NCBI GenBank assembly: GCA_021209875.1
Contig: JAGYVD010000010.1
Span: 248,001 to 312,000, forward strand
Length of the DNA stretch: 64,000 bases
Direction: 5' to 3'
Source of the DNA: Rosellinia necatrix
Taxonomy: Eukaryota > Ascomycota > Sordariomycetes > Xylariales > Xylariaceae
A program made the translations under genes and the position numbers. The notes beneath the pieces were generated by a model. That model ran no database searches and was not told the origin of the DNA. It saw only the letters and a program-made list of their open reading frames with translations. This document shows positions 45,304 through 55,683 of this stretch, piece after piece (position 1 is the first letter of the stretch; each line of letters opens with the position of its first letter).

Positions 45304-47163
45304 ATGACGCCGTCAGCAGATACAAGTTTCGCGTCCCACGCAGCGAACCAGCTTACATCTTACGAGAAGGATTGCCAGATGGCATCCAAAGAGATCGTGT
45401 ACACTACGAGGTAAGATATATCGGCAATAGAGACCCGCAACTAGGCAGGCTAACAGCACTAGCAACGGGGCTCCTCAAGTCCACCCTTATGAGGCTCAAC
45501 GGGCCGGTGACAACGGGCCGCTCCTCCTCCAGGACTTCCACCTCATCGATCTACTATCGCACTTCGACCGTGAGCGCATCCCCGAGCGGGTGGTCCACGC
45601 GAAAGGCAGCGGTGCCCATGGCTTCTTCGAGTGCACCGACCCCATCCCCGACCTCTGCATGGCCGACATCTTCTCTGAGAAGGGCAAGAAGTGTCCCATA
45701 ACCGCTCGCTTCTCTACTGTCGGCGGCGAGTCCGGCTCACATGACTGTGCCCGTGACCCACGTGGCTTTTCGGTCAAGTTTAGGACGGAAGAAGGGAACT
45801 GGGACATGGTAGCCAACAACACCCCCGTCTTCTTCTTGCGGGACCCGGGTGAGCAGCTTATAGATCCTCCGCCCCTTCCTTCGCTCTCGCAGGGCTTAAA
45901 CTAACGGAAACAGCCAAATTCCCCGAATTTATCCACACGCAGAAGCGTGATCCGTCGACTCATCTCACCCATGCCGATGATTCGACAATGTTCTGGGATT
46001 ACCTATCGCAGAATCCGGAGTCGATTCACCAAGTCATGATCCTCATGGGAGATAGGGGCATACCGGATGGATATCGCAAAATGCACGGCTACTCCGGCCA
46101 TGCCTTCAAGCTGGTCAACAAAGACGGCGTCTGGGTCTACGCACAGTTCCACTTCAAGTCTCAGCAGGGCACCGGTTTCATCACGCAAGAAGACTCTGCG
46201 AACAAGTCACCAGACTACTCGCAGAAGGACCTCTACGAGGCCATCCAGCGCGGCGACTACCCCAAGTGGGACGTGAAGATCCAGACGGCGACGCCCAAGC
46301 AGGCGGAGGAGATGTGGGAGGAGCACAAGATCAACGTCCTCGACCTGACGCACGTCTGGCCGCAGCGCGACTTCCCGCTGCGGAAGGTGGGCGAGTTCAC
46401 GCTGGACGAGAACGCGGTCAACTACTTTGCCGAGATCGAGCAGGTGGCGTTCAGCCCGTCCCACCTGGTCCCGGGCATCGAGCCGTCGGCGGATCCGGTG
46501 CTGCAGTCGCGGCTGTTCTCGTACGCCGACACGCACCGCCACCGCATGGGGGCCAACTACCAGCAGCTGCCCGTCAACGCGGCGCGGACGGCGTACGGGC
46601 GCGGCAACTTCCAGCGCGACGGCCCCATGGCCTACCGCAACCAGGGCGCGCGGCCCAACTACCTCAGCTCGATCGACCCGGTCGGGCTGGCGGGGCGCCG
46701 GGTGGACGCGGACAGGACGCACGGGCACTTCGCCGGGCAGGCGGTGTCGTTCCTGTCGGAGATCCGGGCCGAGGACTTCGCGGCGCCGCGCGCGCTGTGG
46801 CGGGAGGTGTTCGACGGGCCGGCGCGCGCGCGGTTCGTCGGCAACGTGGCCCGCAAGATGGGCCTCTGCCGGGACGCCGAGATCCTCCGGCGGCAGATCG
46901 CCATCTTCCGGGAGGTGGACGGCGGGCTCGCCGCCCGCCTGGAGGAGGCGACGGGCGTCAGGGGCTACGACGGCATCGCGGGCCTCGCGTTCAACGGCAC
47001 GCACAACGGCATGGCGCGGGGCGAGAAGGGCCGGTATGCGGACGGCATCCGCCCGAGTCGGCGCGTCACTTCATGCAACGGGGCTCCCTTCGCTGGCACC
47101 CATGAGCCTATGATAGCGACGGGCGCTGACGGCCGCCATGCTGTCGGCGTGAATGGTTCCTGA
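45304..47163 (+). CDS. catalase (monofunctional haem catalase, small-subunit clade)
   Basis: Exons 45304-45410, 45463-45848 and 45914-47163; introns 52 and 65 nt; 580 aa. It converts two hydrogen peroxide to water and oxygen. The distal active-site block [18 protein letters not shown] contains the catalytic His at about 81. The distal Asn lies in the [20 protein letters not shown] region, and the haem-ligand signature [14 protein letters not shown] puts the proximal Tyr at about 368. NADPH-binding-type residues are not resolved by eye. The protein is some 60-80 residues longer than typical small-subunit catalases, through a 48-residue N-terminal lead and a Gly/Ala-rich C-terminal extension (after [13 protein letters not shown]). 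It ends GVNGS, which is not a standard peroxisomal PTS1, and has no signal peptide, so it is probably cytosolic. The later exon is much GC-richer than the first two. Confidence 0.95.
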
Positions 47164-48584
47164 CTTGGACCGGGGGAGTGGTTGTAAGAAAGGGAAGGGA
47201 TGGGATGAAAAGCGGATAAGATTGTATATAACTAAATTAAATGGCATGCCAGATGGAATGCAATAGGCAGAAATTAAGAGAGTGAGTGACACGTCGGACA
47301 ATGACACGTTGAACGAGTTGGTTGGTCTTGCCAACCACATCGATAGCACTTACGGCGGCGGTAGTGACTTACTTGCAGCTAGAAAATGCACAGGTATCTT
47401 GGGCAAACTGTCGGTGTTGTTAACAGTAGGAGGTGAGTATGCAGGAGTCGTGCAGGTACAGTCACGCCGGCCTAGCCCCGATAGGTCCATTGACGTACGC
47501 TAAGTGTCGTGCTGGGTCGGGAGTGGCCCGAAGACTTGATTTAACCTAACCTAGGTAGTTTAGTCTGGGGAAATGGGGCATTATTTGACCACATACTAGC
47601 CTGTTACGTCACCTGAAGAGGTCACCTGAAAAGCTGAAAAAGGGTGTTCAGCTCCGAATACGGATGTCGTCCTCCTTATCTTCTGGCTCATTATTTGGAA
47701 CGAGTAAAAATGCGCCCGCCAATCTCACGTTAGTTATCTGGGAGGTTATCATCGCAGCGTCCGACTCCCGCCTAAGGTACCTACCTAGGTAACTAACTAC
47801 CTACCTAGGTACCTACTTAACTATCAGTAGATACGAGATACCGAAAGTAAGTTAGTATAGTTAATAGCCAACCAATCTTAAGCCTGAAGTTTCAATCTCC
47901 ATAAACTAGGTAGCATGCATTGGGCATCAGCAAATCCACACTAAATTGATTGGCACGCTGGATCTGGCTACCAAGGATCTCTAGGTGTGGACTCGCGTTT
48001 GGTGCTGGTACCAATGTGGCTTGGTCTCATTGCCTTTTTCTCTTTCCTCCATCGTGGTTTGTGTTTAGCACGTATCGAATGCACCTTGTTACGTACCAGT
48101 TTGTCCTGACTTGACGATGGCAACGGGCAGAGCACGGGCAGAGCGACCCAAACACGGCCAGACACGGCCAATCCTCGTCCTCGTTGGCTTCCGATTGTAG
48201 CCGCCGTCCGTGACCGCCTGTGACCGACCGCCTATGCGCAGGTCCCGATCCCCCCGTCCACCTTTTTTGTTTCCGTTTCGCACACGGTTGTATGTATCAT
48301 ATGGTTGGGTTGTATCATTTAGGTACTTGCACGTGGTCACAGCGAGCTTGAACCCGGGCACTTCCAAGGTTGCTGGATTACTGTGCAGTACTGTGCAGCT
48401 CTTATCAAAGTTCCCCCGTCCTTCATTAGCCCGTCCATTTCCCCAGCCTGTCCTTCTGGTCCGTCCGTTCTAAACCCAGACCAATTGGTTGTCTTATATC
48501 CGGAGGACAGGACGACGGCTATGTATCAACTCGCTTCACTCGATACGTGACATAGGAACCAGTGTTTCTGCCAGCTCTCTCGCC
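47164..48584. other. spacer between catalase and sulfite oxidase
   Basis: No gene seen. It holds two nearly adjacent palindromic ACCTACCTAGGTA islands at 47779-47815. The last 100 bp are open in the frame of the next gene but lack an ATG. Confidence 0.6.
47779..47815. repeat. double ACCTAGGT palindrome island
   Basis: Two copies of TACCTACCTAGGTA separated by an AACTAACTACC spacer, giving a symmetric block. Same core as elsewhere in this window. Confidence 0.8.
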
Positions 48585-50495
48585 ATGTTGACGATGAACC
48601 CTCTCTATCGGCGTGCCGGCCAGGGGCTAGTCAGGGCCGTGCCGAGGCCTCAACGAACTCATCGGCGGCAGCTCTGGCAGGTGTTGGAGACAACGACACA
48701 GCCTCGACGGCCCAATTCGCGGCCCTTTACCTCCCAAACAGTCCTCCGACAACCCGCGTCTCGGACGCCGCCGAAGTCAAGCTCGACCTCCAAACCCCGT
48801 GTCCGACCGCTTCCTGTCCTTGCTGCCAGTACCGGATTACTGACTCTCCTGTTCACTATTTTCCAACCTATCACCCACGAGCCAATTGATCTCCCGATAA
48901 ACATACCGTCTTCCTCCTCGGCAGCGCCGGTCGACAACAATAGCAACGATGGGTTACCCCGGTATCGACTCTCTGAAATCAGGGAACACGGCCCCAAATC
49001 CGAAAGGCCCTGGGTCGTCCATGGGGATAAAGTGTATGATATTACCGATTGGGTGGCCGCCCACCCCGGCGGCGAGGTCATCCTCCGTGCCGCCGGCGGC
49101 TGTGTCGAGCCGTACTGGGACATTTTCGCCATCCACAAATCACAATACGTCCGCGAAATCCTGGAGCAGTATGTAGTGGGTAGGGTGCACCCGGACGACC
49201 TAGAAGACGGCCGACCTCTACAAAACGCCATCGAAGACCCCTTCGTGTCCGATCCCGAGCGCGATACGAGGTTACGCCGCATCACCGAGAAGCCGTGCAA
49301 CGCCGAGACCCCCGGCGATGCGCTTGCCGGATCCTTCCTGACCCCCAATGAGACCTTCTACGTCCGAAATCACATGTGGGTACCGGTCGTGGACGAGACC
49401 GAAGCCGATAGCCATGGCATCACGATCGAGCTGCCAGACGGCGAGGTGAGGGCCTACAGCGTGGGGGAGTTGAAGGCTCGGTTCAAGCAGCATACCATCA
49501 CCGCCGTTTTGCAGTGTTCCGGCAACCGACGCAACGACATGACCAGGCACGCCAAGAAGACAAACGGGCTTCAATGGACTGTGGGGGCCATCAGTTGTGC
49601 GAAATGGGAGGGCGTGCGTCTGCGAGATGTGCTGGCCGACGCCGGCCTATCGCTCAGCGAGCCCGGCGAGGACGCGCGGCACGTGCAGTTCTCCGGCCTG
49701 GAGGCATACGGCGCCAGCATACCCATCGAATCGGCGATCGACCCTCGTGGCGATGTGCTCCTAGCCTTCCGGATGAATGACGAGCCGCTACCGCGGGACC
49801 ACGGTTTCCCCGTCCGGGTGGTCGTGCCCGGCCACGTCGCGGCGAGAGCGGTCAAGTGGGTGAACAAGATCGTGGTGAGCGACGAAGAATCCACGACGTC
49901 ATGGCAGCGGAAGGACTACAAGTGCTTCGGCCCGAACGAGACGAAGCAGGACTGGGACAAGTACAAATCCATCCAGGTGATGCCCATCACGAGCGCCATC
50001 ACGCGGACGAGGCTAAAACCCGAGCTGCCGTCGCCGCCACAACCACGTGCCGCCGCGGGGTCGGCCCCGGCCCCGGCCCCGAAGCCGGAACCGCAGCGGA
50101 AGACTACGGCCAGCGGCCGCGTGGTGCAGATCGAGGGCTACGCGTACTCGGGCGGCGGGCGCGAGATCCAGCGCGTGGACGTCAGCCTCGACGGCGGGGC
50201 GAGCTGGGACCAGGCGCACCTGCTAGACGACGGCAAGGAGGAGCAGGGGTCGCGCACCTGGTGCTGGAAGCGCTGGCGCTACGAGGGCGTGCTACCCGAG
50301 GTGCAGGACGACGCCCGCGGCGAGGCCAAGACCACCTTCGTCGTCAAGGCCACCGACGACGCCTACAACACGCAACCCGAGACCCACAAGAGCATCTACA
50401 ACCTCCGCGGCAACCTCGCGACGGCCTGGCACCGCGTCGACTTCGACTGCAAGACGGGCGATTGCTGGGGCGAGAAGGCGAAAGAGACGAAGTAG
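48585..50495 (+). CDS. sulfite oxidase (cytochrome b5 + molybdopterin)
   Basis: Single exon, 636 aa from the ATG at 48585. The frame extends 96 nt further up but only to a non-ATG codon. Domain order: Arg-rich mitochondrial presequence (1-60), a hydrophobic segment (about 78-93), and a cytochrome b5 domain (about 126-200) with haem ligands in AHPGGEV (His ~160) and FAIHKSQY (His ~184). Then comes the Mo-molybdopterin domain with the Mo-binding Cys in LQCSGNRRNDM (Cys ~311), and a C-terminal immunoglobulin-like dimerisation domain (VVQIEGYAYSGGGREIQRVDVS in two blocks, DDAYNTQPETHKSIYNLRGN). It oxidises sulfite to sulfate and passes electrons to cytochrome c in the mitochondrial intermembrane space. 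No FAD domain follows, which rules out nitrate reductase. A Pro/Ala-rich insertion (PQPRAAAGSAPAPAPKPEP) sits between the last two domains. Confidence 0.93.
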   Translation: MLTMNPLYRRAGQGLVRAVPRPQRTHRRQLWQVLETTTQPRRPNSRPFTSQTVLRQPASRTPPKSSSTSKPRVRPLPVLAASTGLLTLLFTIFQPITHEPIDLPINIPSSSSAAPVDNNSNDGLPRYRLSEIREHGPKSERPWVVHGDKVYDITDWVAAHPGGEVILRAAGGCVEPYWDIFAIHKSQYVREILEQYVVGRVHPDDLEDGRPLQNAIEDPFVSDPERDTRLRRITEKPCNAETPGDALAGSFLTPNETFYVRNHMWVPVVDETEADSHGITIELPDGEVRAYSVGELKARFKQHTITAVLQCSGNRRNDMTRHAKKTNGLQWTVGAISCAKWEGVRLRDVLADAGLSLSEPGEDARHVQFSGLEAYGASIPIESAIDPRGDVLLAFRMNDEPLPRDHGFPVRVVVPGHVAARAVKWVNKIVVSDEESTTSWQRKDYKCFGPNETKQDWDKYKSIQVMPITSAITRTRLKPELPSPPQPRAAAGSAPAPAPKPEPQRKTTASGRVVQIEGYAYSGGGREIQRVDVSLDGGASWDQAHLLDDGKEEQGSRTWCWKRWRYEGVLPEVQDDARGEAKTTFVVKATDDAYNTQPETHKSIYNLRGNLATAWHRVDFDCKTGDCWGEKAKETK

Positions 50496-51557
50496 ACGAA
50501 AAAAAAAAAAAAAAAACCCTCTCCCTCCCATACCTCCCATACCTCTAGTGGTCCTGTTGTCTTTATAGCGTGGTCTCTGGCCTGCCCTTGGAATGCCTAG
50601 CAAGTTGGTCATCGTAATTTACCCCTCCTCTTTTTTTTTTTTTCAACACATGTTTGGTGTCGTGCTGCCGTTACTGGGAATATTAGGCTTGTCGGATCGG
50701 GTTAACGTTACCGGTATGCTTGGGTGGATCGTACCAAATTTCAATTTGTGGTATCGTGATCGGTGTTTTGAGGATTTTCGATGGGAGTTGGCCGCGATGG
50801 ATCGCGTTGCTTGAAGGGCTCTCCTCCGTGTGTTCATCAGCAATACCCCCCTCCCCCTCCCCCCCTCGTGCCTGGTGGGATGATTAGACAAAACAAAAAA
50901 AAAGGAATAATTATATAGTACCATAGACAAGATGCTTCGCAATGCGCCTCATCTATCTATCCGCTCTTGTCTACATGTCATGTCATGGTGTTGCAAATAC
51001 TCAGGTGGTTGGGTCCGTTCGCTGGGGCGGGGCGTAACTCATGATCGCGTCATTCCTGGGCTCACCTACGTCATGGAATCCTGGGTGCGAAGCACAATTG
51101 GTGAATGGATTTTCTCGCCTGCACTCGCTAACTACCTCCTATTACATAATAACACCAATCGCCGGGCATAAGCAGAGAATTGAGCCCCCCTCGTGGCAAG
51201 CTTTGACATCCTAGATAGCCAAGCACCCTGTTTAAGTTCGGCATCTGCATCGTGACATGTATCACAGTACAACATTAACCAACCGCAAATCATTGGCACC
51301 GTAGAGAGTGTGAAATGTGAAAAGAGAAATATTGGGTATCGCTGGTTTGTTGCTGGTATGTATTCGCCTAAACGCCAAATTACAGTGGGATTGTAGAAGC
51401 TGGGTAAGGAATTGGGAGGTTGTTGGGAGCTTAGTAGCTATCGGTAGAATAGAGGTTATAATCACTATCCGAGCGGCCGGATGGTGGAACGTCTGGTGAG
51501 TTCGCGGCAGGTTGGGTAAGAATAACTACTGCTTAAGTAGAAATGGGATGGGTGAGT
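50496..51557. other. convergent 3' intergenic region
   Basis: Between sulfite oxidase and the second MARVEL gene. An A18 run begins 4 bp after the sulfite oxidase stop (50499-50516), with a further T-run at 50630-50643. No gene seen. Confidence 0.6.
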
Positions 51558-52289
51558 CTAGGCGCTCGGGTAGGCGTTTGTTTGCTTGGTTGTATCGACG
51601 TGGTGGCCGCGGCGGCGCAAGGATTCCAGACCATCGATGACGGCAAGGAAGGTGAAGATAGCCCTGCAGTAATTTTACAACTCAAGTTAGCACTAGTTTG
51701 CTACGTGATTTGCCCTGACAGGATGACTCTCTAAAATCCCTCCCTTGGTGCCATATATGTGGGTGAGTGGTGGGGATGGGGGGATGGGCACATATGACGT
51801 ACCAGAGGAAAAACCCAAAGGCGATGGCGGCCTCGGCGCTCGAGCACCCGGAATCGTGGCACTCGTACGGGCCACCGAAGCCGACGGCGACGGCGATGGA
51901 GCCGGCGAACCAGAAGATGGCGGTCAGGACGTTGAGGACGAGCGCGGCGAGGCGGTGGAACACCGAGGTCATGTACAGCGGCGTCAGGCCGATGTAGATG
52001 AGCACAAGGATCGACCAGACTGAGTTGAAGATCATGAAGTTCACGCTCGAGGGCGAGTAGCCGCCGAAGCCGAAGAGACTGTTGTATAGGCTTGACCCTG
52101 GGTTTGCAGCATGTCAGCGTCTGTCTGCTTCATGCCGGAAGGGGGGCCGGGGACCGGGGACCGGGGGCTTGTGTAAGTCTGTGCCAGGTGGATGACGGGG
52201 GTCAACGTACAGTATGCGGTCAAGCCGAGCTCGATAATGGCGAAGATAGCCGCCACGATGTGGACTATCGGCGCGAAAGTGAGGGCCAT
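51558..52289 (-). CDS. MARVEL-domain four-TM membrane protein (second copy in window)
   Basis: Exons 52289-52211, 52097-51803 and 51663-51558; introns 113 and 139 nt; 159 aa. Four hydrophobic segments: about 4-25 (IVHIVAAIFAIIELGLTAY), 46-68 (FMIFNSVWSILVLIYIGLTP), 73-95 (RLAALVLNVLTAIFWFAGS) and 115-135 (AIAFGFFLWAIFTFLAVID). The loop before the last segment carries paired cysteines (YECHDSGC). This is the typical fungal MARVEL layout, and all joins keep frame. The role is probably plasma-membrane domain organisation; no closer assignment. It shares little sequence with the MARVEL protein at 10.4 kb, so they are not a recent duplication. Confidence 0.85.
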
Positions 52290-52349
52290 GGTGATTTATT
52301 CTCAAAAATCTACCTTTAGCGATTTACTTTCAACTGAGATTGCCGTCGT

Positions 52350-52356
52350 TTTTATA
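52350..52356 (-). promoter_or_regulatory. TATA box of the second MARVEL gene
   Basis: On the minus strand reads TATAAAA, about 61-67 bp upstream of the ATG at 52289, with an ATTGG (inverted CCAAT) about 8 bp further up. Confidence 0.45.
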
Positions 52357-53438
52357 AGTTGAGCCAATGTGTGTTTTGAAATATGTGTTTTTAAAAGTGT
52401 GTTGTTAAATGGGCGATGGCTAGAGGTGTCGGAGATGGTGAAATATTATTTGCCTATGGATGCGGTTGAAGTTATACAACGTCAACCTGAGCCACAAAGA
52501 ATATATATATACACATAATGATAAGAGGAGTCTAGAACGGGCGGGAAAACAAATCAGTTGAAGGTGGTGGTGATGATATAACCCCCACTTGCGACTTGGA
52601 CGGTGGTAACGTCATCCAAGTGAGGCGAACCTTCCATACCGACATTGTATATGTACCCCGTACCTACCTACCTACCTACCTAGTGTATAGGGTGGGAGGA
52701 CAGGGGTTCAAACCCATCACACCTTGACACATTACCGCTATTTTTAAAGGGACTGTAAGGGGAGGTACGACCCACAGTGTCGAGTGGTTACCTACTACGG
52801 TGGACTTCGTGTCAATTACTAGGTCTCCATCCCATCTACAACTTCGCTTTTCGACTGCTACAGGACCCGAGATCAGGTCTCTGATCGGTTTTCGGCATAC
52901 ACCTTGCATACATACAACAAAGACACTGTGGGTACACTACCCACCTTATTGTCTACTACAACTCCGGCATTGATGCCCTTAGTGTGCATGTTCGTCGTCT
53001 TGCGAGGGTTGTGTGGCGCTGAGAGATGACGAACAATGAAAACCGCAGCGCATCCGGCGCACATAGGATGACGCGGTGAAGGGCGTCGCAGGGCATGTGC
53101 ATGTATGTACCTTATGTATGATGTCGGTATAACTACCTAGTATGCCTTGGGACATGCCACCCAATAGCAACACGTCGTTTCCCATTTATAGGTGCTCCGG
53201 CTGTACTGCGATTGCGAATACGATGGTACCTACCTAGGTACCTACTAACTAACTAACTACCTAGAGCTTTGATAACAAGATGACTTGTTATTGTCATGCC
53301 GGGGCCCCGAACCCCCGCCGCTATGACGTCATAACTCGTGGGCTGTGGGTGGTCTTTGATGGAGACTTACAGAGCAGATATCCCTTCACAACTGCTTCTC
53401 TGTGCTACACTCTTCGCCAACAACCTTGCGCACAACCA
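52357..53438. other. spacer with ACCTAGGT islands
   Basis: No gene seen. A TACC tetramer run ending in TAG lies at 52661-52682, and an ACCTACCTAGGTACCTACTAACTAACTAACTACC block at 53226-53262. Confidence 0.55.
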
Positions 53439-54175
53439 TCACGCGAATTCGAGAATAGTGACCCCTCCAGATATCCGCCCTAGCGCTAGCTTTTTGCCCC
53501 AAACAGCAGAAGCGCGTGCCCGATACTCGGAAGGGAGGTGGATCATTTTTTCGTGATTCCGAGTGACCCAGGAGCCGGTCCAGTCTATCACGTATAATGG
53601 CTGCCCTTGACTCTCCCTAGATGCCGCTGCTGTAGCAACTACCGTTCTCCTCGTGAGATCCCATGCCCGGAAAGTATAAGTCCCATCCACTCACCAAGAT
53701 CCCGCCGCCAGTAGACTGCCATTTGGAGAGAAGGCCAATGCCCGAACCATGTCACCATGTCCCTCCAGTACACGCGGCATCTGCAGCATCGTTTCCGCCG
53801 TACTGAGGTCATATAACTGAATCATTCTCTCAGAAGCGCACGCTAGCTTGAGATAAGCGGCTCGTACTCATCCGTCAGGTCCAGGCGTTTGCCGATGTCA
53901 AGGTCCCAGATATGGAAACAAAACCCAGAACAAATAGCGGCAAGGCGGCTACCATCTGGCGACAAGGCTAGCAACGTTTCCGACCATCGCCACTCTGCTG
54001 CATCGTCGCACTGCAGAACATGCCGAACTGTGCCCTTGGCGGGGTCCCAAACATAGACCATCCCACCCGTCGATGCAGCGGCTAGTTGATTACCGCTATT
54101 CGAAACGGCCAACGCAGTCCACACTTCCCCCTCGGCCCATAAATTGTAAATCGTTGCTCATGAGGTAGGATCTGT
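53439..54175 (-). pseudogene. decayed C-terminal WD40 part of an NACHT-WD (NWD) receptor
   Basis: One minus-strand frame reads as WD40 repeats: VWTALAVSNSGNQLAAAS, GMVYVWDPA, then LLALSPDGSRLAAICSG and IWDLDIGKRLDL. It hits TAG at 53850-53852, resumes with MIQLYDLST and LEGHGDMVRALAFSPNGSLLAAGSW, hits TGA, and continues with DGTYTFRAWDL. It ends with WTGSWVTRNHEKMIHLPSEY, SAVWGKKLALGRISGGVTIL, the characteristic C-terminus of fungal NWD proteins. A further frame break lies near 54165. No NACHT domain or P-loop is seen upstream. NWD proteins are NLR-like non-self sensors; this copy cannot make a full product. The two in-frame stops fit C-to-T or G-to-A changes. Confidence 0.75.
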
Positions 54176-54640
54176 TATGGGAAAAATGCCCAGAGTGAGG
54201 TGTAGTCACTAGGAGGTAGCAGCTGGGTCGCAAGTAGATAGCTTAGTATAGGGGTAGGGCTCAATATCATTGATTCCTGAGCCTACCATCTAGGTGGGAG
54301 GCCTTCAGTCCTTATTTATATACACAAATATGCCTCTAGAGCTACCCTATAGGGTAGCTGGTACCTCGCCATGTGATTCATCCGCCTGACAATTCCACTA
54401 CTTCTGCATTATCTAAGACTTTATAGCTTTATAGCCCTATTATTATATAGGTATCGACGTTGTTAAAAAATTTTATTTCTGCGGGCCACTATTACTTCCA
54501 GGTTTAGCAAGCCAGAGACGACCGGAAAGGGTACGAAATAGGCTTATTAATAGGCGTCCTAGTGGGCTTCGTAATCGTGCTACTATCAAGTGTGTCAATA
54601 AGTACGGCTGTAGTACCCACGCTTAGTGTTATAGCCGTCT

Positions 54641-54964
54641 TTAGGGAACAGCTATGCCAGCAGAACTTACCAATCCAATTGATATCATATCTCGGAGCTC
54701 AGACGCCCCCAAGCTCTGCCTAAAGAAGTCGTTCAAAGCCCTATGGTTGAGCGAAGCCAGGTCGAGGGTTCCATTCCAGCCGAGGATGGCATTACAACCT
54801 CCTTGGGGATCTGTGTAGTGCAGGACGCAGGACGCAGGAATAGTGTCCTGCAAAGTGTCCTGGAAAGTGTCCTGCAAAGTGTCTGGATTGGGTAGGTTGG
54901 GTAGATGTGGAGCGTCAATCAATAAAGATATTCCACAACATTGAATGTGGTGTAACGTCTCCAT
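54641..54964 (-). CDS. hypothetical 107-aa frame upstream of the WD40 remnant
   Basis: METLHHIQCCGISLLIDAPH starts an open frame that contains a TLQDTFQDTLQDT tandem repeat (11- to 12-bp DNA units at 54837-54890) and ends GLVSSAGIAVP. No family is recognised. It is on the same strand as the WD40 remnant, so it might be an exon scrap of the same receptor, but nothing links them. The gap between (54180-54640) is AT- and TpA-rich. Confidence 0.2.
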   Translation of the reverse strand: METLHHIQCCGISLLIDAPHLPNLPNPDTLQDTFQDTLQDTIPASCVLHYTDPQGGCNAILGWNGTLDLASLNHRALNDFFRQSLGASELRDMISIGLVSSAGIAVP

Positions 54965-55538
54965 GTGTTACAGCCAGGTCGAGCCTATCTCCGGATTGTT
55001 TAATACCTATTGTACACTATGTTGCAGTGTCTATTTAATGTGGTATGCTGTAGATATCGATAGTTGGGTGGCGGATGCAACATAAGCCGCGGCGATTACG
55101 TCAATGTACGAAATACCCAAGCTGACTTGCCTAAAACAACGCTTGGTCTGCCTTGATCTGCAGGGTAGCAAATAGTTACATTCTTATTCTCAGCTGCTTT
55201 GCTGTGTGTAGTGTATGAGTAACCGCGATGCTTGTGGACGTGGCTGAGCTAACACTGCGCTTAGACTGCCGTATGTGCAGAATGGCTCTCGGCAAACCCC
55301 CGGGATGAAACAACACCATGCCGGGCCCCGCTAGGAACCAAAGGCCTCACGATGATGGGAAGGTCGATCATCCCTCGCGATAGCCGTAGCCTTTCCGCCG
55401 AACCAAAATCCCATAGACGGCGGCCCCCTAGGACCATAATGGCGATGGTGGCGGTGTGGGAGATACAGCAGGACGGAAAATTCAGATATAAAGCCAAAGG
55501 AAAGCGTAGGCCTTGATGCGATATCGTAGGATACAAGC

Positions 55539-55573
<35 letters not shown>

Positions 55574-55683
55574 AAGACAGACAGACAGACAAACAGAAAG
55601 ACAGACAAACAAAAAAGACAGAAAGGCAACCAGTTCATTCCTCGCAAAGACCTAAACCTCAGTTTCGTCAAGAGCTTTTCACT
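54965..55683. other. spacer and leader of the secreted nuclease gene
   Basis: No gene seen. A long AGAC/ACAG microsatellite (own entry) occupies the presumed 5' leader of the next gene. Confidence 0.5.
55536..55624. repeat. (GACA)n microsatellite
   Basis: About twenty CAGA/GACA units with AAAG/AAAC interruptions, ending some 60 bp before the start codon at 55684. Not a CRISPR: there are no spacers. Confidence 0.9.

Noticed and set aside
46207..47004. 265-codon antisense frame under catalase, and similar long antisense or shifted frames under the dioxygenase, GST, MARVEL and sulfite oxidase genes
   Set aside because: High GC at third positions keeps other frames open; their translations are Arg/Ala/Pro-rich without domains, while the sense frames carry full family motifs.
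55536..55624. Regular array that could be mistaken for a CRISPR
   Set aside because: It is a 4-bp microsatellite without spacers, in a eukaryotic genome.
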